Shown: positions 7,726-17,727 of the stretch, piece after piece
How positions within the stretch are numbered: position 1 is the first letter of the stretch
Layout: every line of letters begins with the position of its first letter
From: Lentzea californiensis
Lineage (GTDB): Bacteria; Actinomycetota; Actinomycetes; Mycobacteriales; Pseudonocardiaceae
Assembly: GCF_024648825.1 (NCBI RefSeq)
Contig: NZ_JANBBE010000014.1
Location: 1 to 64,000, forward strand
Length of the DNA: 64,000 nt
Reading direction: 5' to 3'
Notes under the pieces: generated by a model
Databases searched by the model: none
What the model saw: the letters and a program-made list of their open reading frames with translations, nothing else
What the model was told of the DNA's origin: nothing
Translations under genes and position numbers: made by a program

Positions 7726-8549
7726 CCGACGTTGGCGTACTCGTCGTAGCGCCAGTGCGGGAACCGGCGCGCCGCGTACCGGGCGGCGGCGACGTTGACC
7801 AGCCGGTCGCGGTCGCCGCTCATCAGGAACACCGGCACCCGCACCTCGGCCATCGCCGCGTAGTAGGCGCCGCGCTTGGACGTCGTGGAGACGACGCTGC
7901 GCGCGGCCGCGAGGAACGCCTTGTCCAGGCCCTCGACCTTGGCGCGCTCGCCGATCAGGTGCTCGCTGGCCAGCTTGAGCTCCTCGGGGATGCCCGACGG
8001 GTCCGCGCAGACCATCTTCAACAGGCGGTCGACCTGGCGGCGGGCGGGGACCGCCCTCGACCTGGCCAGGTACCGCTCCCCCAGGCCCGGCACCGAGTAC
8101 AGGAAGAACGTGCTGAGCATCGCCGGGTCCGGCCGGGTCCCGAACACCATCGGCAGCGCCGGGTCGACGAGCACCAGGCCCGTGACCGGCTCGGGGCCGT
8201 GGGCAACCTGGAAGAGCGAGATCAGCCCGCCCATCGAGTTGCCGACGAGGACCGCCGGTTCCTCCACGACCTCGCGCAGGAACCGGCCCAGCAGCCTCGT
8301 GTTGGCCTGGACCGTGGTCTGCCGCCCCTCGGGGTTGGTCAGGCCGTGCCCGGCGAGGTCGACGGCCGTGACGCGGGCCTTGCGCGCGAGCAGCGGTGCC
8401 AGCAGCACCCAGTTGAGGTGCGAGCCGCCGAGCCCGTGCACGAGCACGATGCGCGGCCCGTCCGCCGGTCCGCCGAAGTCGACCCAGTGCACGGGCCCGT
8501 CGAGGTCAGCGTGGTGACTGATGCCGCCGAAGTTCGCCACAGTCGTCAT
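7635..8549 (-). CDS. alpha/beta-hydrolase
   Basis: A 304-residue hydrolase of the haloperoxidase/epoxide hydrolase-like group. Residues 34-43 (IVLVHGLGGS) form the oxyanion loop, the nucleophile elbow GNSMGG places Ser at 105, MSGDRDRLV supplies the acid loop, and NVGHVPQ near the C-terminus provides His. A cap domain with many Arg/Leu residues lies between about 125 and 215. Cytoplasmic; substrate unknown. ATG 8549 gives the family-like N-terminus MTTVANFGG; longer starts only add low-complexity sequence. A CATACT hexamer 7 nt upstream suggests a leaderless message. It follows the sigma-factor pair on the same strand at 45 nt. Confidence 0.83.
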   Translation of the reverse strand: MTTVANFGGISHHADLDGPVHWVDFGGPADGPRIVLVHGLGGSHLNWVLLAPLLARKARVTAVDLAGHGLTNPEGRQTTVQANTRLLGRFLREVVEEPAVLVGNSMGGLISLFQVAHGPEPVTGLVLVDPALPMVFGTRPDPAMLSTFFLYSVPGLGERYLARSRAVPARRQVDRLLKMVCADPSGIPEELKLASEHLIGERAKVEGLDKAFLAAARSVVSTTSKRGAYYAAMAEVRVPVFLMSGDRDRLVNVAAARYAARRFPHWRYDEYANVGHVPQMEIPEVVSERVLDWMDANRLSTSAS

Positions 8550-8593
8550 ACCAACCAGTATGTCGCTTGGACCGACCGGCCGGTAGTGACCAT

Positions 8594-9403
8594 TCAGCGC
8601 CAGGGTTCGGCGGGCTTGCAGAAGTCCGGGACCTGCAGCCGGTCGAAGGAACCGGAGATGATGTTGCCCTCCCGGTCGACGTAGCACGAGCTCAGGTCCA
8701 CCCGCGTGTCGCCGAGCAGCTTGCCCTCGGCGTCGTAGGCCCTGAGCGACTCGCTGCCGTCACGTTCCTTCGGGAAGTCCCAGTCGGTCGGCTGCAGGAT
8801 CCGCGCCACGAAGGTGCCGTCGGCGATCTCGGCCTCGACGGTCCTGCCGAAGTAGGTCCAGGTCATCCGCTTGACCTGCGAGTCCACCCGCCCGGCCACC
8901 GTCTGGCTGCCCGGCCGTCCGGCACGGTCGCCGCTCATCTGGTGCTGGTGGTCGATCGAGAAGTGCCCGTTGAGCCAGCGCGTGTCGAACGCCCTGCGGC
9001 CCGGCAGGTGCGCGTTGGAGTAGTAGCTCCCCGGTGTGCTCAGGTCGCACGCCAGCGCGTCGGTCGGGGTGTAGAGCAGGGCGAACGTGCCCGCGTCATC
9101 CTGGTGGTAGCGGTGCAGCACCGGCCGGGCCGGGGTCCGCGCGGCCTTCCAGCAGCCCTCCTCGATGTCCTCGACCTGGTCTTTGCCCAGTCCGGAGATC
9201 GAGGGTTGGGAGGACCAGTAACCGCTGGTCGGCTGATCGGGCAGCACGAGCACAACGGCGGTGACGACCGCGGCGAGCGCCGTGGCCGTGCTGGTGAGGC
9301 GCATCCCACGCCGGCGCCGGAGCACCGACCGTTCGAGCCGGGATCGGATCTGGATTTGACGGCCGGGCGGCAGGTCGCGCGCCGGCGGGAGCGTGGTGGT
9401 CAT
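8594..9403 (-). CDS. membrane-anchored protein coupled to an ECF sigma factor
   Basis: This 269-residue protein overlaps the sigma-factor stop by ATGA, so the two are translationally coupled. A ~35-residue basic cytoplasmic part is followed by one transmembrane helix (about 36-54, LTSTATALAAVVTAVVLVL) and a ~210-residue extracytoplasmic domain with four cysteines. The extracytoplasmic part has no recognised catalytic motif. The arrangement resembles sigma/anti-sigma pairs of the SigE-family type, but a classical anti-sigma domain is not evident. It could be a regulator, a sensor, or a target protein of the sigma factor. Confidence 0.65.
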   Translation of the reverse strand: MTTTLPPARDLPPGRQIQIRSRLERSVLRRRRGMRLTSTATALAAVVTAVVLVLPDQPTSGYWSSQPSISGLGKDQVEDIEEGCWKAARTPARPVLHRYHQDDAGTFALLYTPTDALACDLSTPGSYYSNAHLPGRRAFDTRWLNGHFSIDHQHQMSGDRAGRPGSQTVAGRVDSQVKRMTWTYFGRTVEAEIADGTFVARILQPTDWDFPKERDGSESLRAYDAEGKLLGDTRVDLSSCYVDREGNIISGSFDRLQVPDFCKPAEPWR

Positions 9404-9975
9404 CGGTCCTTCCCGGTGTGCACGAGCACTGGCTGCTGGAGCTTCGCCTTCGCCTTGCTGACCCGCGCCCGCACGCTCACCGCGGCGATGCCGAGCACGG
9501 CGGCGGCGTCCTCGTAGGACACCTCGGCCCACACGCAGAGAGCGAGCGCCTCACGTTCGTTGCGCGGCAGTTTCTCCACGGCTGCGAGCAGCTCTTTCAT
9601 CCGTTGCTGGTCATCAAGCCGTTCGGCGACCATGTCCGCGTGGTCGGGCACCGCGCGTTCTTCCCCGACCCTGCGCAGGTTCCTGACGCGCCTGGTCAGC
9701 GACCGCTGCTCGTTGCGCACGACGTTGGTCGCGACCGTGAGCAGCCACGGCAGCGCGGACTCCCGTTCGAGCCTCATCACCTGGCTCTTCTTGCGCCAGG
9801 CCAGCAGGAACGTCGCCTGCAGGTGGTCCTCGGCCTCAGCCCAGGACGCGGTCAACCGGAAGCAGTGGTTGTAGACCGCCTTCGCGTGCCGGTCGAACAG
9901 CACCCCGAAGGCGTGCGCACTGCCTCCAGCCGCCTGCGACCACAGCGCGCGGTCGTCAGGGTCTTCGGTTGTCAT
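9400..9975 (-). CDS. ECF-family RNA polymerase sigma factor
   Basis: A 191-residue protein with only regions sigma2 and sigma4. Region 2 includes FGVLFDRHAKAVYNHCFRLTASWAEAEDHLQATFLLAWRKK (about 23-63), followed by the ALPWLLTVATNVVRNEQR helix. Region 4 spans LPRNEREALALCVWAEVSYEDAAAVLGIAAVSVRARVSKAKAKL, a helix-turn-helix for -35 recognition. It directs polymerase to a stress or envelope regulon. It is co-transcribed with the overlapping membrane protein. ATG 9975 is the natural start; the divergent kinase-like gene begins 72 bp away, so its promoter shares that gap. Confidence 0.9.
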   Translation of the reverse strand: MTTEDPDDRALWSQAAGGSAHAFGVLFDRHAKAVYNHCFRLTASWAEAEDHLQATFLLAWRKKSQVMRLERESALPWLLTVATNVVRNEQRSLTRRVRNLRRVGEERAVPDHADMVAERLDDQQRMKELLAAVEKLPRNEREALALCVWAEVSYEDAAAVLGIAAVSVRARVSKAKAKLQQPVLVHTGKDR

Positions 9976-10032
9976 GCCTGTTCGTGTCCGCTCGCCCCAG
10001 AAGTGTTGGCACCAGTTTCACGCGCCCATCAC

Positions 10033-10038
10033 TAACGT
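10033..10038 (+). promoter_or_regulatory. -10 element TAACGT, leaderless-type
   Basis: TAACGT is 8 nt before GTG 10047, the same geometry as at 1036-1050. Confidence 0.5.
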
Positions 10039-10046
10039 CGCGGAGC

Positions 10047-10952
10047 GTGGCACATCTGGGGGTGGCCGACCTCGCGAACATCGCGCAGGCGGCGTACGGC
10101 CGTGAACTGCGCGACGTGGTCCGCCTGCACGGCGGCACCAAGAAGGGCGTCTACCGCCTGACGCTCGACGACGGCACGACGGGCGTCGCGTACGTGTGGC
10201 GCACGAGCGAGGACTACTGGCCGGTGCACGAGCAGGACCCGTTGTTCGGCAACGCGAGCGGGCGCGACCTGTTCCTCACCGCGCACACCGCCCTGTCCGA
10301 GGCCGGGGCCTGCGTGCCGAGGCTGGTGCTGGTCGACAGCGACGTCGTCGTGGTCGAGGACCTCGGGGGCGAGTTCCTCGAAAAGCTCCTCGACCACGAC
10401 ACCGAGGCACTGGAACGACTCTGGGACGACCTTAGCGCCGTGCACCAGCGCACCAGCCCGCGCTACGGCCGCCCGAGCGCACTACAACCCGCGGACGCGC
10501 CACCGGCACCGGACGTGGTGCTGCACCGGGCCCTCGGCCACCTCGACGCGTGCTGCGAGCGCGTGCCGCGCATCGCCGCCGAGCGCGACCGCCTGGAAAC
10601 CCAGCTGCGCCAACGACACGCGGCGATCGAACAGCGCACGACGTACGGGCTGATCCACGGCGAGCTGGGCCCCGACCACGTGCTCGTGGCGGACGGACGC
10701 CCGGTGCTGATCGACATCGAGGGCGCGATGTTCTTCGACGTCGAGTGGGAGCACGTGTTCCTCGAGCTGCGCTTCGGCCCGCACTACCGGCCGGTACCCG
10801 GCCTCGACCCCGCGCGGATGTCGTTCTACCGGCTCGCGCAGCACCTGTCCCTTGTGGAGGGTCCGCTCCGGTTGCTGGACGGCGACTTCCCGCACCGGGA
10901 CGCGATGCGGGAGATCGCCGAGCACAACATCGGCCGCGTGCTGGACTGCTAG
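10047..10952 (+). CDS. APH-like phosphotransferase
   Basis: A 301-residue protein kinase-fold phosphotransferase. The N-lobe has LHGGTKKGVYRLTLDDGT and VVVEDLGGEF. The catalytic loop is HGELGPDHVLV, with Glu in place of the usual HxD aspartate, followed by VLIDIEGAMFFDVEWEHVFLEL, the metal-binding Asp-x-Glu segment. This variant loop is shared, as far as I recall, by a group of actinobacterial aminoglycoside-phosphotransferase-like proteins with unknown small-molecule substrates. GTG 10047 is supported by an upstream TAACGT box; GTG 10062 is an alternative. No resistance role can be inferred. Confidence 0.78.
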   Translation: MAHLGVADLANIAQAAYGRELRDVVRLHGGTKKGVYRLTLDDGTTGVAYVWRTSEDYWPVHEQDPLFGNASGRDLFLTAHTALSEAGACVPRLVLVDSDVVVVEDLGGEFLEKLLDHDTEALERLWDDLSAVHQRTSPRYGRPSALQPADAPPAPDVVLHRALGHLDACCERVPRIAAERDRLETQLRQRHAAIEQRTTYGLIHGELGPDHVLVADGRPVLIDIEGAMFFDVEWEHVFLELRFGPHYRPVPGLDPARMSFYRLAQHLSLVEGPLRLLDGDFPHRDAMREIAEHNIGRVLDC

Positions 10953-10979
10953 GGCCGAAAGCGCGGTCGTCCCCAGGCG

Positions 10980-11840
10980 CTACCCGTGTGACGGGTGCCC
11001 GTAGAGCCCCACGCCGGCGAACTCCAGCGTCGTGAGGAACGTGGTCGAGGCCAGGTAGGAGGCCTCGACCAGTTCCGCGGTGTGCGAGAAGTCCAGCGGC
11101 GTCACGGCCTGCACGGGCGGGCCTGGCAGGTAGAGCACCGGTGCGCTCTGCGAGGCGAGCTCCACCTCCAGCACGGCCTGGTTGCGCATGCCCAGGGTCG
11201 CCCAGAACAGCAACGTCTCGGCGAGCGTCTCCGGCACGGTCGGCAGGTGGCCCGGGAACGCGCAGTCCAGCACCACCAACGACTTCGCGCCCATCGCGAG
11301 GGCCTGCCGGATCGGCACGTTCGCCAGCACACCGCCGTCGTAGAGCACCTGGTCGCCGATGCGCACCGGCGGGTAGACGCCCGGAATCGCCGCGCTGGCG
11401 AGGATCGCGGGGACCAGCTCGCCCTCGGTGATGTTCACGGCCTCACCGGTCACGCCGTTCACCGACACCGCGCCGAACGGCAGCGTCAGTTCCTCGAAGG
11501 ACGAACAGCCGCCGAGCCCCTCGGCCAGCACGTGCGCGAGCCCGGTGTTCGGGAAGAGGTAGGTCTTGTTGGTGCGCAACGACCTGAGCTGCGCGATCGG
11601 CCCGCCCGGGAAGACGCGCTGCCGCGTCATGCCCTGCCACAGCACGGCAAGCCGCTCGGCCGCCCTGTCCGGGTCCAGCGCGAGCAACGAGCCGTTGACC
11701 GACCCGACCGAGGTGCCGACGACGAGGTCCGGCCGCACCCCGTGCTCACGCAGGGCGCGCAGCATGCCGACCTGCGCGGCGCCGAGGCTTCCCCCGCCGC
11801 CGAGCACGAAGCCGACTGGTCCTGGCAGTTCGATCGTCAC
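10980..11840 (-). CDS. patatin-like phospholipase (RssA-like)
   Basis: A 286-residue patatin-fold hydrolase with a Ser-Asp dyad. The glycine-rich anion hole GFVLGGGGSLGAAQ is at residues 10-23. The nucleophile elbow GTSVGS has Ser at 44. The catalytic aspartate is in the DGG motif of LYDGGVLANVP near residue 167. The length matches bacterial RssA/YchK-type proteins. It probably acts on membrane phospholipids from the cytosol; no signal peptide is present. GTG 11840 lies 8 nt downstream of a minus-strand TAGGAT box. Confidence 0.87.
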   Translation of the reverse strand: MTIELPGPVGFVLGGGGSLGAAQVGMLRALREHGVRPDLVVGTSVGSVNGSLLALDPDRAAERLAVLWQGMTRQRVFPGGPIAQLRSLRTNKTYLFPNTGLAHVLAEGLGGCSSFEELTLPFGAVSVNGVTGEAVNITEGELVPAILASAAIPGVYPPVRIGDQVLYDGGVLANVPIRQALAMGAKSLVVLDCAFPGHLPTVPETLAETLLFWATLGMRNQAVLEVELASQSAPVLYLPGPPVQAVTPLDFSHTAELVEASYLASTTFLTTLEFAGVGLYGHPSHG

Positions 11841-11848
11841 GTCCGGTG

Positions 11849-11854
11849 ATCCTA
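11849..11854 (-). promoter_or_regulatory. -10 element TAGGAT, leaderless-type
   Basis: TAGGAT on the minus strand ends 8 nt before GTG 11840. Confidence 0.5.
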
Positions 11855-11885
11855 AAGCGAGACAACGGAAAGGGCTGATTTCAAT

Positions 11886-12983
11886 TTACACTGAAGGAAC
11901 TGAGTGAATCAGAATCGGAATCGCCGTCTCTTGGTGCGTGCGCGACCCGTGGAACCCCTTCATGCCCGTCCACATGGGCTCCGCCTGACTGCGCACGACC
12001 ACCGCGGAGCCCTTCATCGCCACCACGACGTCTCCGATGCGGTCCGCCGCCAGCGGACTGATCGGGCCGAACCACCCGGCGTCCACCGCGTCCTCGCGCG
12101 TCAGCACGTCGGCGCGGTCGCCGAGGTACTCGCGCCACACGTCCAGGACCTCGTCGGTCTCGGTGTGCAGGTACCGCACCCGGGGTTCTCCGGCGATCAC
12201 CCGGACTCCCTGCCACAGCAGGGGTTCGGTGTCGAAGTCGATCCGCTCTCCCGCGGTGACCATGCCGTGGTCCGCTGTGACGGCGAGGACCGAGTCCGGC
12301 GGCATGCGCGCGGCGATCCGCGACACCAGCGCGTCGATGAACTCCAGCTGCAGCAACCACTCCTCGGAACCCGGCCCGTAGATGTGCCCGATCGTGTCGA
12401 GGTCCGCGTGGTAGGCGTAGCAGAACGAACGGTCCTCCCGCACGGCCGCGAGAGCACCGAGGGCGAGGTCGCCGAACCCCGCCGCGCCGCGGAACCACGA
12501 GCCGCGCAGCACCGCCCTGGTGAGGCCGCTGCCGCGGTGGAACAGCGGGGCGACCACGCTGACCGCGACACCGGCCGCCGCCGCGCGTTCGAACAGCGTC
12601 GGGTGCGGCTGCACGACCTCGGGCACCAGCGCCTTGCGCAGGTCGTGGTGGCGGTCGTCGGCGCGCGACCAGGTCAGCGAGTTGAGCACCTCGTCGCCGA
12701 CCACGAACGTGTAGCCGACGATGCCGTGCTCACCCGAGAGCAGCCCGGTGCCGATCGAGGCGAGGCTGGTCGCGGTCGACGACGGGAAGCCCGCGGCGGT
12801 CTCCAGGCCGGCCATCGACGACAGGAACGGGGCGTGCTCCGCGTGCGAACGCAGCAGTTCGTGGCCCAGACCGTCGACGAGCAGCAGTACGACACGCCGG
12901 GCCGCGGGCAGGCCTAGCGTGTTGTCGGCACCCGGCACGTCCAGGCCCGACAGCAGTGATGGGACGACCTCGGCGATGGTCAT
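11886..12983 (-). CDS. alkaline phosphatase / nucleotide pyrophosphatase superfamily phosphodiesterase
   Basis: A 365-residue metal-dependent hydrolase of the type I phosphodiesterase/nucleotide pyrophosphatase fold. VVLLLVDGLGHELL (about 30-43) has the first metal Asp. GFPSSTATSLASIGTG carries the nucleophilic Thr. AYHADLDTIGHIYGPGSEEW gives the Asp/His metal ligands. AVTADHGMV is the second metal site. GMKGFHGSRTHQET near the C-terminus supplies the last His. It lacks a signal peptide. The natural ester is unknown. ATG 12983 gives a family-length N-terminus, and it is divergent from tex with a 49-bp gap. Confidence 0.87.
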   Translation of the reverse strand: MTIAEVVPSLLSGLDVPGADNTLGLPAARRVVLLLVDGLGHELLRSHAEHAPFLSSMAGLETAAGFPSSTATSLASIGTGLLSGEHGIVGYTFVVGDEVLNSLTWSRADDRHHDLRKALVPEVVQPHPTLFERAAAAGVAVSVVAPLFHRGSGLTRAVLRGSWFRGAAGFGDLALGALAAVREDRSFCYAYHADLDTIGHIYGPGSEEWLLQLEFIDALVSRIAARMPPDSVLAVTADHGMVTAGERIDFDTEPLLWQGVRVIAGEPRVRYLHTETDEVLDVWREYLGDRADVLTREDAVDAGWFGPISPLAADRIGDVVVAMKGSAVVVRSQAEPMWTGMKGFHGSRTHQETAIPILIHSVPSV

Positions 12984-13032
12984 GAAGGACACCGTGCCAC
13001 GTCGGATCGGGCAACGGGCAGAATGGCGCGCT

Positions 13033-15363
<2,331 letters not shown>

Positions 15364-15369
15364 CGAAAC

Positions 15370-15420
15370 TGATGAGGGGAGCTTTCATAAACCTGAGGTT
15401 TATGAAAGCTCCCCTCATCA
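15370..15420. terminator. 24-bp perfect palindrome, bidirectional terminator
   Basis: Arms 15370-15393 and 15397-15420 are exact complements around loop TGA. The stem has a GC-rich outer part (GATGAGGGGAGC) and an AT-rich inner part (TTTCATAAACC). It fills the 58-bp gap between convergent stops at 15363 and 15422 and should act in both directions. Confidence 0.85.
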
Positions 15421-15421
15421 A

Positions 15422-16660
15422 CTACTTGGCGCGGGTGCCCTTGATCTTCACGAGCTCGGACTCGAACAGTTCCTCGACGGTCGTGAGACCGCCGGGCGCC
15501 TTCGAGTCGACCTTGGTGATGTACGACTGCGTCGCGGACGGCCGCCCGACGAGCGAGTAGTGCAGAGCGCTGGTCAGGCCCTGGGTGTCCAGGCCGTTGG
15601 TGTTGTGGAACGCCTTCAGCACGCCGTCCCGCGTGAGGTCGCCGTCCTGGCAGGCCTTCTCCACGACGGACAGGAACACCTTCGCGACGGTGTAGCCGTG
15701 GTCGACGTAGATCGCGGGCTTGTCGTCCGGGTAGTACTTGTTGAACGCCGCCGCGACCTCGCGCGGGCCGGGCTGGGTGCCGGTGAACGGTGCCACCGAC
15801 GTCACCACGGACAGCTGCTTCTCGACGGCCGGGCCGACCGGCGAGTCGAGGATCGCGGTGTCGAAGCCGACCACGTTGACCATGAACGGCACCTCCCACT
15901 TCAGCGCCGCGGCCACGCCGACGGCGGCGGCGGTCTGAGCGGGGGTGGTGCTGAGCACGACGGCCTTGGCGCCCGCTGCCTTGAGCGCGCCGATCTGCTG
16001 CGCGAGGTCGGCCGTGGTCTCACCGATCGGCTGCTCGGCGATCCTCATGTTCCACTGCGTCCCGACGAACCGGCTGCCCTCCACGGCGTTGTCGCCGTAG
16101 CTGCCCTGGACGTAGACGTGGCCGACGGTGTCGCCGTCCTTGATCACGCCCTTGCGCTTGTAGTGGTCGAGCCCGTTGATGACGTCGAGGTCGTACGTGG
16201 TGCCGACGATCATCATGTGCGGGTTGCCGAGCAGGGACGCGGCCCACGAGGCGGGAGCGGTCAGGGTGCGGGTCTGCATGATGTCGGGCTCGATCGCGGC
16301 CGTCATCGGCGTGCCCGCGAGCTCCAGCAGGCCGAGGACCTGCGGTTCCAGCTCGAAGTAGGCGTCGAGTGCCTTCTGCACGTCGTACGCGTGGTCCTTC
16401 TGCTTCAGCTCGATCCGGCGGCCGCAGATGCCGCCGCGGTCGTTGACCTGCTTCAGGTACAGCTCGTAGCCCTTCATGCGGGTCAGCGCGGAGGCTTTGA
16501 ACGGGCCTGTCATGTCCGTGAGGATGCCGAGCGAGATCGTGTCGTCGGTAACGCCCGGCCCGGTCTTGACCTGGGCCTTCTCGTCTGTCTTGGCACCGCA
16601 GCCGGCCACCAGGACGGCGAGCGCCAAGGCGGCGGTGGGCAGTACACGGCGGAGGGGCAT
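15422..16660 (-). CDS. ABC transporter substrate-binding lipoprotein, branched-chain amino acid type
   Basis: A 412-residue periplasmic-binding-fold protein (type I, LivJ-like). The lipobox LVAGC follows a hydrophobic signal of about 20 residues, so it should be a membrane-anchored lipoprotein. The mature part begins DDTISLGILTDMTGPF and has YLKQVNDRGGICGRRIEL, typical of LivJ-type receptors. C-terminal lobe features include YYPDDKPAIYVDHGYTVAKVFL. The ligand is not predictable. It is unaccompanied by permease or ATPase genes here, so its partners lie elsewhere or it acts as an orphan receptor. A dyad operator-like site lies 29 bp upstream of the start. Confidence 0.88.
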   Translation of the reverse strand: MPLRRVLPTAALALAVLVAGCGAKTDEKAQVKTGPGVTDDTISLGILTDMTGPFKASALTRMKGYELYLKQVNDRGGICGRRIELKQKDHAYDVQKALDAYFELEPQVLGLLELAGTPMTAAIEPDIMQTRTLTAPASWAASLLGNPHMMIVGTTYDLDVINGLDHYKRKGVIKDGDTVGHVYVQGSYGDNAVEGSRFVGTQWNMRIAEQPIGETTADLAQQIGALKAAGAKAVVLSTTPAQTAAAVGVAAALKWEVPFMVNVVGFDTAILDSPVGPAVEKQLSVVTSVAPFTGTQPGPREVAAAFNKYYPDDKPAIYVDHGYTVAKVFLSVVEKACQDGDLTRDGVLKAFHNTNGLDTQGLTSALHYSLVGRPSATQSYITKVDSKAPGGLTTVEELFESELVKIKGTRAK

Positions 16661-16688
16661 GCAGGGTCCTTGTCCGGAGATCGAGCCA

Positions 16689-16708
16689 TACTAAGCGGTA
16701 GCTCAGTA
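16689..16708. promoter_or_regulatory. operator-like dyad TACTAAGC-N4-GCTCAGTA
   Basis: Two 8-bp half-sites match in 7 of 8 positions with spacer GGTA. It lies upstream of the minus-strand lipoprotein gene and could bind a TetR- or GntR-type repressor. No such regulator is adjacent. Confidence 0.45.
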
Positions 16709-16804
16709 TTGGGTGGGGCCCTAAATAATGGCCCCTTATGTGCTACGGAACACAGGCTCGTAAGGTTCATGTGACTACCGTTCGACTACGGAGTGTGCTA
16801 GCTC

Positions 16805-16816
16805 TTCGGTACCGAA
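16805..16816. promoter_or_regulatory. 12-bp palindrome TTCGGTACCGAA
   Basis: A perfect palindrome between the divergent lipoprotein and epimerase genes, 48 bp before GTG 16864. Its function is unknown. Confidence 0.35.
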
Positions 16817-16863
16817 CGAAATGAGATACGCGTGATCGGTCACATCGCGGGTATCCGGTCAGG

Positions 16864-17727
16864 GTGAAAATCGTCGTCACCGGTGCGTCCGGCAACGTCG
16901 GCAGCGCGCTGCGCCGCCACCTGGACTTCGAGGACGCCGGTGTTGACGTGCGCACACTCTCGTCCCTGCGCGACGCGTTCCGGGGCGCCGACGTCGTGGT
17001 GCACCTCGCGTGGGCGATCAAGCCGACGAACCAGGAGACGAACGTCGACGGCACCGAGCACGTGCTCGCTGCGTGCGTCAAAGAGGACGTCGGTCATCTG
17101 GTCCTCGCCTCTTCGGTCGCGGCCTACGGCCCGGCGCAGCGCTGGACGAGGGTCGACGAGTCGTGGGAGCTGACCGGCATCGCGGGCAACACCTACAGCG
17201 CGCACAAGGTCCGGCTGGAGCAGATGGTCCAGCGCTATCCGTTGCCGTGCACGGTGATCCGGCCGTGCGGCATCGGGCAGGCGTCCGCCGCCGAGAAGAT
17301 CCGCCGCTGGCTGCTCAGCCCGTTGCTGCCGCCGGGGCTGCTGCCGTTCCTGCCGGTCCCGCTGTGGAACGACCTGCGCCTGCAGCTCGTGCACGCGGAC
17401 GACGTGGCGCGCGCGATCGTCGAGATCATCCGCCGCAAAGCGCTGGGGGCCTTCAACCTCGCCGCCGAACCGGTGCTGACCGCGCCGATGATCGCCGAAC
17501 GCGTGGGCGCGGTCCGGGTGCCGGTGCCGTACCCGGTGATCGAGAAGCTCGCGGGCGCCACGGCGCGGCTCGGGTTGCAGCCCCTGACCCCCGAGTGGGT
17601 CCGGATGGCCGATCAGGCGCCTCTCGTGCACACCACACGAGCACATGAAGATCTGGGATGGTGGCCCGAACACGACGCGCGTGATGTGCTGCGTGAGGTC
17701 ATCGCTGCAATGGGAGGACGTGCGTGA
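16864..17727 (+). CDS. NAD(P)-dependent epimerase/dehydratase (extended SDR)
   Basis: A 287-residue short-chain dehydrogenase-like protein. The N-terminal Rossmann motif is VVTGASGNVGSALRR. VVHLAWAIKPTNQETNVDGTEHVL resembles the NxDGT region of UDP-sugar epimerases. ASSVAAYGP carries the catalytic Ser and YSAHK the Tyr-x-x-x-Lys pair. HADDVARAI is the late conserved segment. The substrate is unknown. Its stop overlaps the next gene's start by GTGA, so it is coupled to a flavin oxidoreductase, suggesting a shared pathway. The start GTG 16864 gives the canonical VKIVVTGASG N-terminus. Confidence 0.85.
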   Translation: MKIVVTGASGNVGSALRRHLDFEDAGVDVRTLSSLRDAFRGADVVVHLAWAIKPTNQETNVDGTEHVLAACVKEDVGHLVLASSVAAYGPAQRWTRVDESWELTGIAGNTYSAHKVRLEQMVQRYPLPCTVIRPCGIGQASAAEKIRRWLLSPLLPPGLLPFLPVPLWNDLRLQLVHADDVARAIVEIIRRKALGAFNLAAEPVLTAPMIAERVGAVRVPVPYPVIEKLAGATARLGLQPLTPEWVRMADQAPLVHTTRAHEDLGWWPEHDARDVLREVIAAMGGRA

